A stretch of 64,000 nt of DNA from Pedobacter aquae (lineage in GTDB: Bacteria > Bacteroidota > Bacteroidia > Sphingobacteriales > Sphingobacteriaceae): NCBI RefSeq assembly GCF_008195825.1, contig NZ_CP043329.1, positions 186,001-250,000 on the forward strand. The letters are read 5' to 3'. The notes beneath the pieces were generated by a model. The model was not told the DNA's origin, did not search any database, and was given only the letters and a program-made list of their open reading frames with translations. The translations under genes and the position numbers were made by a program. Shown here one piece after another: positions 1 through 8,521 of this stretch; position 1 is the stretch's first letter; each line of letters starts with the position of its first letter.

Positions 1-2
1 GT

Positions 3-1061
3 TTACACCTTTCAGAAATGGTGGTTATCATTTCTTTAATGGGTACAGGTATAAAAATTGATAGGCCCTTCAACCTCAAAAACTGGGCTTCTCCTTTGCG
101 CTTAGTTACCATAGCTATGATACTTTGTATGCTTGGAGTAACTTTTCTAGCATATTATGTTTTAAATTTCGATTTAGCTTCCGCGATTTTACTAGCCGCT
201 GTTTTAGCACCAACAGATCCTGTATTGGCATCAGACGTACAGGTTGGTCCGCCTAATGAGGAATATAAATCTGAAACTAAATTTGCTTTAACAGCAGAAG
301 CAGGTTTAAATGATGGCTTGGCTTTTCCTTTTACCTGGTTAGCCATTACGGTTGCTTTCATGCAAATAGGAAAGGAGGATAATTTAATAGAATGGTTTTC
401 TTTTATGCTCTTGTACAAAATTTTAGCTGGTATTGCCATAGGGTATTTAGCAGGTAAACTTACCGGATATTTAATTTTCAACTTAAGTAAGCGATTTAAA
501 TTTTTAAAAACGCAAGATGGTTTTTTAGCCTTGGCGCTCACGCTTTTAGTTTATGGTATAACTGAGGCCATGCATGCTTACGGCTTTATTGCTGTTTTTA
601 TTTGTGCTATAACCTTAAGGCATTCAGAAAAAAGAGATCATTATCATGACCATTTACACAGTTTTATAGACCAAACAGAACGGGTTTTAATTGCCATTGT
701 ACTGTTGTTATTAGGCGGTTCCTTGGTTCAGCAAGGTTTACAATATCTTAGTTGGGAAATTGCCCTTTGTATCCTAGCTTTTTTGTTTCTCATTAGGCCG
801 GCTTCTGCTTATGTAAGTCTATATAAATTGAAATTACATCTAAAAGAGAAAATGGCCATTAGTTTTTTAGGCATCAGAGGAATAGGGTCTATATTTTATT
901 TGTCTTTTGCCATAAAAGAAGCAGATTTTAGGTTTGAAAATCAGATATGGTCTGCTGTGTTTTTTACCATCTTACTATCTATTGTGATACATGGTTTTAC
1001 TGCACCACGCATTATCAATCATCTTGGAGAAAATATCAAAAAAGAAAAAGTACCCGAATAA
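3..1061 (+). CDS. Na+/H+ antiporter of the CPA1 (NhaP-like) family, 5'-truncated by the window edge
   Basis: Inner-membrane monovalent cation:proton exchanger, known in the family to export Na+ or K+ against H+ for pH and salt homeostasis. The frame stays open to the window edge (LHLSE precedes the first Met at 18), so that Met is internal and the N-terminus is missing. About 347 residues remain. Numbered from that Met, the CPA1 hallmarks are a PTDPV motif near residue 66 and an Asn-Asp pair in GLNDGLAFP near residues 98-99, the usual ion-binding centre. Many hydrophobic segments follow, with a short charged tail at the C-terminus. It lies 54 bases ahead of the fur-like gene on the same strand, and nothing ties it functionally to the metal operon. 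The family is clear; the exact ion is not. Confidence 0.88.
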   Translation, partial: LHLSEMVVIISLMGTGIKIDRPFNLKNWASPLRLVTIAMILCMLGVTFLAYYVLNFDLASAILLAAVLAPTDPVLASDVQVGPPNEEYKSETKFALTAEAGLNDGLAFPFTWLAITVAFMQIGKEDNLIEWFSFMLLYKILAGIAIGYLAGKLTGYLIFNLSKRFKFLKTQDGFLALALTLLVYGITEAMHAYGFIAVFICAITLRHSEKRDHYHDHLHSFIDQTERVLIAIVLLLLGGSLVQQGLQYLSWEIALCILAFLFLIRPASAYVSLYKLKLHLKEKMAISFLGIRGIGSIFYLSFAIKEADFRFENQIWSAVFFTILLSIVIHGFTAPRIINHLGENIKKEKVPE

Positions 1062-1115
1062 TTTAAACCCTTTGTTTTAATTTCTGATATTTGAAATCAA
1101 AATTCAAAACGGGAT

Positions 1116-1538
1116 ATGGCTAACAGCTTCATAAAGCTTCTGGAACAGAACGATTTAAAGAAAACCCAACCTCGCTTAAGCGTATTAAAAGTTTTAACTT
1201 CTCGTGAGATGGCAACCTCACAACCAGATTTGGAAGCTATTTTAGGAAAGGAAATAGACCGTGTTACCTTGTACAGAACTCTTAAAACTTTTGAAGATAA
1301 AGGCATCATCCATAAGGTGATAGATAATAAAGGTACAGCTAATTATGCCATGTGTTCACACCAGTGCAATGCAAAAGAACACCACCATGACCATTTGCAT
1401 TTTAACTGTACCCAATGTAATAATTTATACTGTTTAGATGAATGTATATTACCTCATTTTAAAGTTCCTAGTGGTTATCAAGTAGAAAATGTACAATTAA
1501 TAGCAACAGGTATTTGTGCTAAATGTAAGCAAGCTTAA
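1116..1538 (+). CDS. Fur-family transcriptional repressor
   Basis: Metal-sensing repressor of the Fur/Zur/PerR superfamily, 140 residues (typical size). An N-terminal winged helix (about residues 1-85) contains the family signature RVTLYRTLKTFEDKGII. The C-terminal dimerisation half has a His-rich stretch (HHHDHLHF) and two CxxC pairs, CTQC and CAKC, that usually hold structural Zn2+. Which metal or peroxide it senses cannot be read from sequence; the His-rich hinge and the metal-efflux neighbours make a zinc or other metal sensor more likely than PerR. Its TAA stop overlaps the stop of the converging copper-storage-like gene, the two sharing a TTAA. It could control the downstream metal genes, but no Fur-type box was recognised. 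Confidence 0.9.
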   Translation: MANSFIKLLEQNDLKKTQPRLSVLKVLTSREMATSQPDLEAILGKEIDRVTLYRTLKTFEDKGIIHKVIDNKGTANYAMCSHQCNAKEHHHDHLHFNCTQCNNLYCLDECILPHFKVPSGYQVENVQLIATGICAKCKQA

Positions 1539-1873
1539 GCAGCCATTTTCTCACATTCATCAGCACAAATTCTACAAGCTTCGGCACAAATACGGCAATG
1601 TTCCATCCCCATTTCTGCATGTTTTTCACACTCTTGAGCACAGTTATAACAAGCATCGGCGCAAATATTACAAATAATGGTACTGTAAGAACTGTTTAAG
1701 CTCATCAGCTCTGCTGCCGACCGGCAAATGGCAGCGCATTCTAAATCTGTTTGTATGCATTTTACCATCATATCTACATCTTCTTCTTGTAAACATGATG
1801 TAGCACATTGGTTGCAAGCAACTGCACAAGCTAAACAAGCTTCTATGCATTTTCTGTATTTTTCTGGTATCAT
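1535..1873 (-). CDS. Four-helix-bundle copper-storage-type protein (DUF326/Csp-like)
   Basis: A 112-residue Cys-rich protein. Cysteines recur every three or four residues along predicted helices (for example CIEACLACAVACNQCATSC at residues 9-27, then CNICADACYNCAQEC and CRICAEACRICADEC), the pattern of DUF326/Csp proteins, which bind many Cu(I) ions inside a four-helix bundle. No signal peptide is seen, so a cytosolic copper buffer is expected. It is transcribed towards fur and overlaps its stop codon, and diverges from the HYC_CC_PP gene. Proximity to a CusCBA-like pump fits a copper-handling island. The family call is strong; the copper assignment is by family knowledge only. Confidence 0.87.
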   Translation of the reverse strand: MIPEKYRKCIEACLACAVACNQCATSCLQEEDVDMMVKCIQTDLECAAICRSAAELMSLNSSYSTIICNICADACYNCAQECEKHAEMGMEHCRICAEACRICADECEKMAA

Positions 1874-1940
1874 AGCTAAATGGTTTTAAGAACTTTGAAC
1901 AGCAACTGTGCCAAATGTGATATGCCTATGATAAAGCCAT

Positions 1941-1973
1941 TTTGTTTTTTTGAAAAATATTAACGTAACTTTG
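1941..1973 (+). promoter_or_regulatory. Bacteroidota-type promoter for the HYC_CC_PP gene
   Basis: TTTG at 1941-1944 and TAACTTTG at 1966-1973 (exact TAnnTTTG) are separated by 21 bases, within the usual range for the Bacteroidota primary sigma factor. The expected transcription start, about 5-7 bases after the -7 box, falls on the GTG start codon at 1978, so the mRNA may have almost no leader. Confidence 0.6.
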
Positions 1974-1977
1974 AGTC

Positions 1978-2361
1978 GTGAAAAAACTATTTACGCTTAC
2001 GCTGATATTTCTTTACTCGCTTTCTGTTTTAGGAGTAGCGGTAAATAAATTCTATTGCTGTGGCGAATTAGAATCTGTTACTTTCACAACTTCTGAAAAA
2101 TACCTAGAGGCAAGTAAGGCTAGTAAAGATGCTGGGTGTTGCCAAAATGAAGTACAAACATTTAAAGTTAAAGACAGCCACTTATCAAGCTCGGCTAAAT
2201 TTTTAGAGGCTAAACTTTTCGCTACGCTTTTATCACCAATCCCTGTATTTGATTTTAAAGTAATAAACACACTAGAAGTTGTATGGGCTTATCAAAGTCA
2301 TGCACCACCATTAGGAGCTTCATCTCCTATTTATCTACAAAACCGTAATTTCAGAATCTGA
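1978..2361 (+). CDS. HYC_CC_PP family protein, probably exported
   Basis: A 127-residue protein with an N-terminal hydrophobic segment (about residues 5-22) that looks like a signal peptide or anchor. It matches the Bacteroidota family named for three motifs: a variant of HYC (FYCCGE near residue 26), CC in DAGCCQNE near residue 52, and PP in HAPPLG near the C-terminus. The function of the family is unknown; members often sit next to heavy-metal transport genes, as here. The start codon is GTG at 1978, directly behind a strong -7 box, and no alternative start is available nearby in frame. The paired cysteines are consistent with a periplasmic metal-binding role, which is inference. Confidence 0.75.
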   Translation: MKKLFTLTLIFLYSLSVLGVAVNKFYCCGELESVTFTTSEKYLEASKASKDAGCCQNEVQTFKVKDSHLSSSAKFLEAKLFATLLSPIPVFDFKVINTLEVVWAYQSHAPPLGASSPIYLQNRNFRI

Positions 2362-2381
2362 TTTTTCTTCTTGATGCTTTT

Positions 2382-2415
2382 CTTAAGATGGCAATTTCTA
2401 TAGCCCTATCTTAAG
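2382..2415 (+). terminator. Hairpin after the HYC_CC_PP gene (weak terminator candidate)
   Basis: CTTAAGAT (2382-2389) pairs with ATCTTAAG (2408-2415), extended inward by GGC/GCC with a two-base bulge. It lies 20 bases past the stop codon. No proper T-tract follows, so termination is uncertain. Confidence 0.35.
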
Positions 2416-2511
2416 CTTTGGTTATTCACCAATTTTAGCATACACCCAACCTTAGTATTTAATTTTTATTTATTGATAATATCCCTGTAAAGGGCTGATT
2501 TTAAATTTTTT

Positions 2512-2763
2512 ATGATGAAAAGAATAACTTTAATTTTAGTGATTTTCGGAACATTAGTTGTAACTGCTTGTAGCAATAATACCAAAAATAATAATGCTAC
2601 TACAACAGATAAAAATCTAGTTTATACTTGTCCAATGGACCCAGAAGTAATTTCTTACGAGCCAGGTACTTGTCCTAAATGTAAAATGGATTTAGTTGTA
2701 AAAGAAGATGCCGAGGCTGGAAAAACTCATACAGATACTGCACACCATAACCATAATCACTAA
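2512..2763 (+). CDS. Small lipoprotein with heavy-metal-binding domain
   Basis: An 83-residue protein with a lipoprotein signal: hydrophobic residues 4-17 and a VVTAC lipobox with the lipidated Cys at residue 20. The mature part is essentially one heavy-metal-binding domain, YTCPMDPEV followed by GTCPKCKMDLV (about residues 38-65), and a His-rich tail (HTDTAHHNHNH). The same domain occurs at the N-terminus of the two CusB-like adaptors downstream. It stands five bases ahead of cusA and is surely co-transcribed. A likely role is to capture Cu or another soft metal in the periplasm and hand it to the pump (inference). ATG at 2515 is an equally possible start. Confidence 0.85.
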   Translation: MMKRITLILVIFGTLVVTACSNNTKNNNATTTDKNLVYTCPMDPEVISYEPGTCPKCKMDLVVKEDAEAGKTHTDTAHHNHNH

Positions 2764-2768
2764 AAAAG

Positions 2769-5700
2769 ATGATACCAGCAATCATAGATTTTTCCTTAAA
2801 AAACAGACTTTTCGTTTTACTGATAGCGATAGGTTTGTTTGGCTGGGGGGTATATGCTGTACAAGAAAACCCTATAGACGCCATTCCTGATTTATCAGAA
2901 AATCAGGTGATTGTGTTTACCGAGTGGATGGGTAGAAGTCCGCAAGTGATAGAAGACCAAATCACTTATCCCTTGGTGAGTAATTTACAGGGTATCCCTC
3001 AGGTAAAAGACATAAGAGCGAGTTCTATGTTTGGGATGAGCTTTGTGTACATCATTTTTGATGATGAGACGGATATTTATTGGGCCCGTACGCGTGTATT
3101 AGAACGTTTAAATTATGCTCAGAGGTTATTGCCAGAAGGTATTACCCCAACACTTGGGCCAGACGGAACAGGCGTTGGCCACGTATTTTGGTATACTTTA
3201 GATGCCGGTAAAATGGACCTTGGCGAGCAAAGAGCTCTACAAGACTGGTACATTAAATTGGCTTTACAAACCGTACCTGGTGTTGCAGAAGTAGCCTCTT
3301 TTGGTGGTTTCGAGAAGCAATACCAATTGGTAATAGATCCCTTAAAATTACAGTTCTACAATCTTTCTTTAATGGATGTGATGAATAAGGTAAAAGCCAA
3401 TAATAATGATGTTGGCGGCAGAAAGTTCGAGATGAGCGATATGGCCTACATCATTAGAGGTTTGGGCTATGTAAAGAATAAACAGGATTTAGAAAACATC
3501 GCTATAGCCAACAATAAAGGCATCCCCGTAAGGGTAAAAGATATTGGTACTGTGCAAATGGGGGGCGATTTAAGATTAGGTATTTTTGATGAAAATGGCG
3601 AAGGTGAAGCCGTAGGAGGTATTGTAGTGATGCGTTATGGTGAAAATGCCGATAAAGTTATTGCTGCTGTGAAAACCAAGATGGAAGAAGTAGAAAGAGG
3701 TTTGCCAGAGGGTGTAAAGTTCAATATCGCTTATGATAGAAGCTCTTTAATTGAAGCTGCTATTTATACCATCAAGGTGAAATTGTTAGAAGAAATTATT
3801 GTGGTGTGTATCATCGTTATCATTTTCTTGATGCACTGGAGAAGTGCTTTAAGCATAATTCTACAAATCCCTATAACCATTGCATTAAGTTTCTTGTTGT
3901 TAAACGCCTTTGGCATTTCGTCTAATATCATGTCTTTAACAGGTATCGCTTTAGCCATAGGCGTTATTGTGGATAATGGTATCATCATGTCTGAAAACGC
4001 TTATCGCCGATTGTCTGAATGGCAAAACAATCCAAAACATCAAAAATCATGATAAGATTCATCAAAAATATATTCAAAAGGAAAAAGGAAGATTTAGGCT
4101 ATACGCCTATTCCAGAAGCTACCCGCTTGCAAATTATTGCCGATGCTTGTAAACAAGTATCAAGAGGGGTGTTTTTTTCTACAGTCATCATCATTACTTC
4201 TTTTTTGCCCGTATTTTTATTAACCGGGCAAGAGGGTAAGTTATTTGGTCCGCTAGCTTATACCAAAACTTTCATTTTAGTGATAGATGCCATTTTGGTA
4301 CTCACTTTAGCGCCGGTACTCATCTCTTATTTTATGAAAGGGAGGTTTAGAAGCGAAAATGAAAACCCCGTAAACAGAAAGTTAGAAGCTTGGTACGAAC
4401 CACTGATTACCAAATGTATACACTGGCGCAAAACTACTATTGGTGTTAATATTTTGGCTTTATTAATTAGTGTGCCGATGTTATGGAGTTTAGGTAGAGA
4501 GTTTATGCCTCCGTTAGATGAAGGCTCTATCCTGTTTATGCCTGTTACGCTTCCCGATGTTTCTAACGGCGAAGCCAAACGTATTTTACAGGTTCAAGAT
4601 AAAATTATCAAATCTGTACCAGAGGTAAGTCATGTTTTAGGTAAAGCCGGAAGAGCCAATACAGCTACAGATAATTCGCCTATTAGCATGATAGAAACCA
4701 TTATTGCGCTTAAACCGAGGCATGAATGGCGACCAGGCATCACCAAAGATGATATTATTAACGAGTTGAATGCGAAGCTGCAAATACCGGGTGTAACTAA
4801 CGGTTGGACACAGCCCATCATTAACCGTATCAATATGCTTTCAACAGGTATCAGAACGGATGTAGGCGTAAAAGTTTACGGCCAGAATTTAGATACTATT
4901 GATGCTTTCTCTCAAAAAATACGCAGCTATTTGCAAGGTATAGAAGGGGTTAAAGATTTATATGTAGAACCTATTACTGGTGGAAAATACATTGATATTG
5001 CCATTAAAAGAGACGAAATAAGCAGATACAATTTAAGTGTGGATGATGTAAATACCGTAGTTGAAAGTGCTTTGGGTGGTATGCAATTAACAACTACTAT
5101 TGAAGGCCGACAAAGATTTTCTGTAAATGCCCGTTATGGCCAAGATTTTAGAGATAACCTGCAAGATTTAAAACGTTTGCAAGTACAAACCATGGATTTT
5201 GGTCCAATTCCTTTAGAAGCTGTAGCTGATATTGGGATTTCTGAAGGTCCACCCATGATTAATTCAGAAAATGCTTTACTACGCGGGACTGTTTTATTTA
5301 ATGTAAGAGATAGAGATTTAGCAGGTACGGTAGAAGAAGCTCGCGAGAAGCTAGATGCCATGATAGGGCAATTACCTAAAGGTTATTTTATAGAATGGAG
5401 TGGGCAGTATGAAAACCTTATCCGTAGCGAGCGTACCATGAAATTGATTATTCCTATCGTGTTAATCATCATCTTTTTATGTATGTATTTCGCTTTCCAC
5501 TCGGTAAGAGAAGCGTTTTTTAGCTTGATATCTATTCCATTTGCCCTTATTGGTGGTGCTTTTATGGTTTATTTCTGGGGTGTTAATCTTTCTGTGGCGG
5601 TAGCCGTAGGTTTTATAGCACTTTTTGGTTTAGCAGTAGAAACAGGTATTGTGATGGTAATTTATCTGAATGATGCTATGCAGCAATTGGTTGCACTAAA

Positions 5701-6001
5701 AGGAAACTCTAGAGAAACCATTACCCAAGAAGACTTAAGAACTTACGTGATAGCTGGTGCAGCAAAACGCTTAAGACCAAAGCTAATGACCGTTTGCGTT
5801 TCTCTGTTTGGTTTAATCCCTATCCTATGGAGCACTGGTGTAGGTAGCGATGTGATGATTCCTATTGTGCTACCTATGGTTGGTGGGGTGTTAACATCAT
5901 CAACACATATATTATTAGTTACACCATTAATATTTCTGATGACTAAAGAGTATGAGTTGAAGAAGTATGGTAAAATAGAAGTTTTAGATGCTAAACACTA
6001 G
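2769..6001 (+). CDS. cusA: CusA/CzcA-type heavy-metal RND efflux pump, interrupted by a frameshift
   Basis: Inner-membrane proton-driven pump of the heavy-metal RND family, moving Cu+/Ag+ or divalent metals from the periplasm through the outer-membrane channel. The first frame (2769-4052, 427 residues) carries the N-terminal TM, the first porter region and the TM4 relay helix (GIALAIGVIVDNGII). The second frame (4019-6001) continues with VFFSTVIIITSFLPVFLLTG and the second porter half to the end. A base missing from the A5 run at 4042-4046 explains the break: with six A residues the frame reads HQKIMIRF and gives about 1077 residues, the normal family length. Metal specificity is not certain; the DUF326 and metal-binding-domain neighbours favour copper or silver. 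It could alternatively be two overlapping genes, which I consider less likely. Confidence 0.88.
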
Positions 6002-6012
6002 AGTTTAATAAG

Positions 6013-7263
6013 ATGAAAACACGATTAATGATGCTAGTGCTGCTTTTACAGGTGATTGTTGTAAAAGCACAAGAAAAGTTAGACTTAACAACTATTTTGA
6101 AAGAGATAGAGCAGCAAAACCCACAGTTGAAGATGTACGATGCCGAAATCAAATCTATGGATGAGATGGCGAAGGGCGCTAAAGATTGGGAAAGTCCGCA
6201 ATTAGGAACCGGCCTATGGATGGTGCCTTACAATACCTCTATGTGGAGAAGAGGGATGGATGGGAGCACCGGAATGGGCCAATACGCTGTTAGTTTAGAG
6301 CAAATGTTCCCCAATAAAAGTAACCTCAATGCCAATGCTAAACTGATGGAAACCGCATCTTCTGTAGAGCTAGAAAACAAAAAAGGTGTTGCTTTTAATT
6401 TGTTTAGTTTGGCAAAGCAAAACTTTGTAGAGTGGAAATTAGCGAAAGAAAAAGCTAAAGTGTTGGAGCAAAACCAGCAATTGCTAAGCTTCATGATTAG
6501 GAGTACAGAAATCAGATATAAAAATGGTTTAGAAAAGCTAAATACCTATTACAAAGCTAAAGCAGCCTTGGCCAATGTAGAAAACATGCAGTTGATGTTG
6601 CAGAACGATATCAAGCAGAATAGAATTATGCTGAATACCTTAATGAACCGCAATAAGCTATCTAATTTTGATATCGATACGGTTTATCCTCAAAAGCAAT
6701 ATCAATCATCTCTTTATGATAGCACAACATTAGCTAACCATAGAAGTGATATCAAAGCTATAGAGCAAAGTATTGTATTGAATGGTTTAGAGCAAGCCGT
6801 AGAGAAAAGTATGTTGAAGCCCGAGTTTGGTGTACGCTACGAACATATGTTTGGTTTTGGCGGCATGCCTATGCAATATTCTTTAATGGGGATGATTAAA
6901 ATACCTGTGGCTTGGTCTACCAAATCTGAAAGGGCAAATATTGAAGGTTTAAAATGGCGCTCTGAGGCTTTAAGGCAAGAAAAAGATATGCTTTTAAGTG
7001 AGATAAGAGGAAGAGCTTTTGGAAAAGTAAACGATTTGCAAACCAAAGAAAAACAGCTTAAACTTTTTGAACAGCAAATAATTCCTGCTTTGAGGAAAAA
7101 CTACCAAAGTTTACAATTGGCCTACGAGCAAAATACAGCAGAACTTTTTATGTTGTTTGATGCCTGGGAAAGCTTAAACATGACACAGCTTAACTATATC
7201 GACTTGCAAAAAGAGTACCTCATGATGCAAATAGAGTTAGATAGGATTTTAGAGTTAAGATAA
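6013..7263 (+). CDS. TolC-family outer-membrane channel of the metal efflux system
   Basis: Outer-membrane factor that completes the tripartite pump, 416 residues (usual length 400-470). A signal peptide covers about residues 1-19 (LLLQVIVVKAQ end). The mature protein is helix-rich with heptad-like Gln/Glu/Lys patterns in two halves, as in the duplicated OEP domain; LEQMFPNKSNLNANAKL near residue 96 and the region near residue 280 (FGVRYEHMFGFGG) resemble the strand-helix junctions of CusC-like proteins. It follows cusA by 11 bases and precedes the first adaptor by three, so it is part of one operon. The CusC assignment rests mainly on context. Confidence 0.85.
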   Translation: MKTRLMMLVLLLQVIVVKAQEKLDLTTILKEIEQQNPQLKMYDAEIKSMDEMAKGAKDWESPQLGTGLWMVPYNTSMWRRGMDGSTGMGQYAVSLEQMFPNKSNLNANAKLMETASSVELENKKGVAFNLFSLAKQNFVEWKLAKEKAKVLEQNQQLLSFMIRSTEIRYKNGLEKLNTYYKAKAALANVENMQLMLQNDIKQNRIMLNTLMNRNKLSNFDIDTVYPQKQYQSSLYDSTTLANHRSDIKAIEQSIVLNGLEQAVEKSMLKPEFGVRYEHMFGFGGMPMQYSLMGMIKIPVAWSTKSERANIEGLKWRSEALRQEKDMLLSEIRGRAFGKVNDLQTKEKQLKLFEQQIIPALRKNYQSLQLAYEQNTAELFMLFDAWESLNMTQLNYIDLQKEYLMMQIELDRILELR

Positions 7264-7266
7264 ACC

Positions 7267-8520
7267 ATGTACATATTAAAAATAAAACAGATGGTGAATT
7301 TAAAAGATAAAAAAGGTGTTTATGTGTTGATGATTTTGCTTTTAGCATTTTTTTCTTCTTGCGAACTTTTTACAGATCAAAAGGCACATGAGCATACCAC
7401 GCAATATACCTGCCCCATGCATCCAGAAATTATCAAGGATGAATTTGGTACTTGTCCTATTTGTAAAATGGATTTGGTGCCTAAAGTTACCGAGGCAGAG
7501 CAGGTAAAAGATGTAAGTTTAGAAAGCTTATTACAGCCCACCAATAGTTTGGTAGTTTCTAAAATTGGCTTAACTAAAATCAGCGAAAGCGATGAAGAAA
7601 TGACTATTGAAGCTTTAGGTTTTACAGCTTATAACGATAATTATACAGGTTCCGTAGCAGCAAGATTTGGAGGTAGAATTGAAAAAATGTATCTGAAATA
7701 TAACTATCAGGATGTAAGCAAAGGGCAAAAAGTATTGGAAATTTACAGTCCAGAAATGCTTACCGCACAAGAAGAACTATTGTTTTTGGTTAAAAATGAT
7801 GCTGAAAACATCGTATTAATTCAAGCTGCTAAACAAAAATTACAGCTATTAGGTGTATCTCCTCAGCAAATTAATCAAATCATTAAAACTAAGGAAAGTA
7901 ATTTTACTTTGCCAGTTTATAGTGCTTATAGCGGGCATATCCATGATGTTGGTGAACCTGAACAAGCTATGGCAGTTAGCGCTACAACCACTAAGTTACA
8001 GTTAAGAAGCGGGATGTATGTAAATAAAGGAGATGTCCTTTTTAAAGTTTACAACCCCGAGCATTTATGGGTTTTGGTTGATATTTATACGCATCAGCAA
8101 AAAATGCTGAAAGTAGGTGCGCCAGTAAGCATCAGGGTAGAAACCCATCCAGATAAACCTATCCAAGCTAAAATAAACTTTATTGAGCCTTTTTTTAGAG
8201 AAGGAGCTAAAACGATAAAAGCAAGGATAAATATCGATAACCCAAAACAACATTTACCCGTTGGTGCACAGGTAAAGGCAACAATTAAAGCCGAAACCTT
8301 ATCAGGGAAATGGTTGCCAGAAACCGCTGTTATCAGCCTAGGGATGAATGAGGTAGTGATGCTGAAAACAGCAGCTGGGTTTAAAGTTCATGAAGTGGAA
8401 ACGGGTTATAGAGGGAATGCTAAAGTACAGGTTTTAAAAGGCTTAGGTGCTGAGGATGAAGTGGCTGTAAATGCGCAATATTTAATAGATAGTGAAAGTT
8501 TTATCGCAATTAAACCATAA
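7267..8520 (+). CDS. CusB-like periplasmic adaptor with N-terminal heavy-metal-binding domain (first of two)
   Basis: Membrane-fusion protein linking the RND pump to the TolC channel. The N-terminus is a lipoprotein signal ending in FFSSC. Next comes a heavy-metal-binding domain with YTCPMHPEI and GTCPICKMDLVPK (about residues 46-72), then a barrel-sandwich/lipoyl region (GGRIEKMYLKYNYQDVSKGQ near residue 137), a helical hairpin, and beta-barrel domains (GMYVNKGDVLFKVY, VGAQVKATIK). It has 417 residues from ATG 7267; ATG 7291 would give a shorter, equally plausible signal peptide. It is followed after one base by a second adaptor of the same architecture. The fold is certain; how the labour is divided with the second adaptor is unknown. 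Confidence 0.87.
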   Translation: MYILKIKQMVNLKDKKGVYVLMILLLAFFSSCELFTDQKAHEHTTQYTCPMHPEIIKDEFGTCPICKMDLVPKVTEAEQVKDVSLESLLQPTNSLVVSKIGLTKISESDEEMTIEALGFTAYNDNYTGSVAARFGGRIEKMYLKYNYQDVSKGQKVLEIYSPEMLTAQEELLFLVKNDAENIVLIQAAKQKLQLLGVSPQQINQIIKTKESNFTLPVYSAYSGHIHDVGEPEQAMAVSATTTKLQLRSGMYVNKGDVLFKVYNPEHLWVLVDIYTHQQKMLKVGAPVSIRVETHPDKPIQAKINFIEPFFREGAKTIKARINIDNPKQHLPVGAQVKATIKAETLSGKWLPETAVISLGMNEVVMLKTAAGFKVHEVETGYRGNAKVQVLKGLGAEDEVAVNAQYLIDSESFIAIKP

Positions 8521-8521
8521 G

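Noticed and set aside
155-541. Open frame on the minus strand inside the antiporter gene
   Set aside because: No ribosome-binding site, no family resemblance, and strictly antisense to a conserved gene; the same applies to the other antisense frames within the enzyme genes.
2483-2494. CCCTGTAAAGGG palindrome upstream of the metal-binding lipoprotein as a metal-regulator site
   Set aside because: Arms of three or four bases only; too short to separate from chance in this AT-rich leader.
4019-4052. Programmed -1 frameshifting signal in cusA
   Set aside because: No X-XXY-YYZ heptamer in the right phase and no downstream pseudoknot was apparent; four similar breaks elsewhere in the window point to error.
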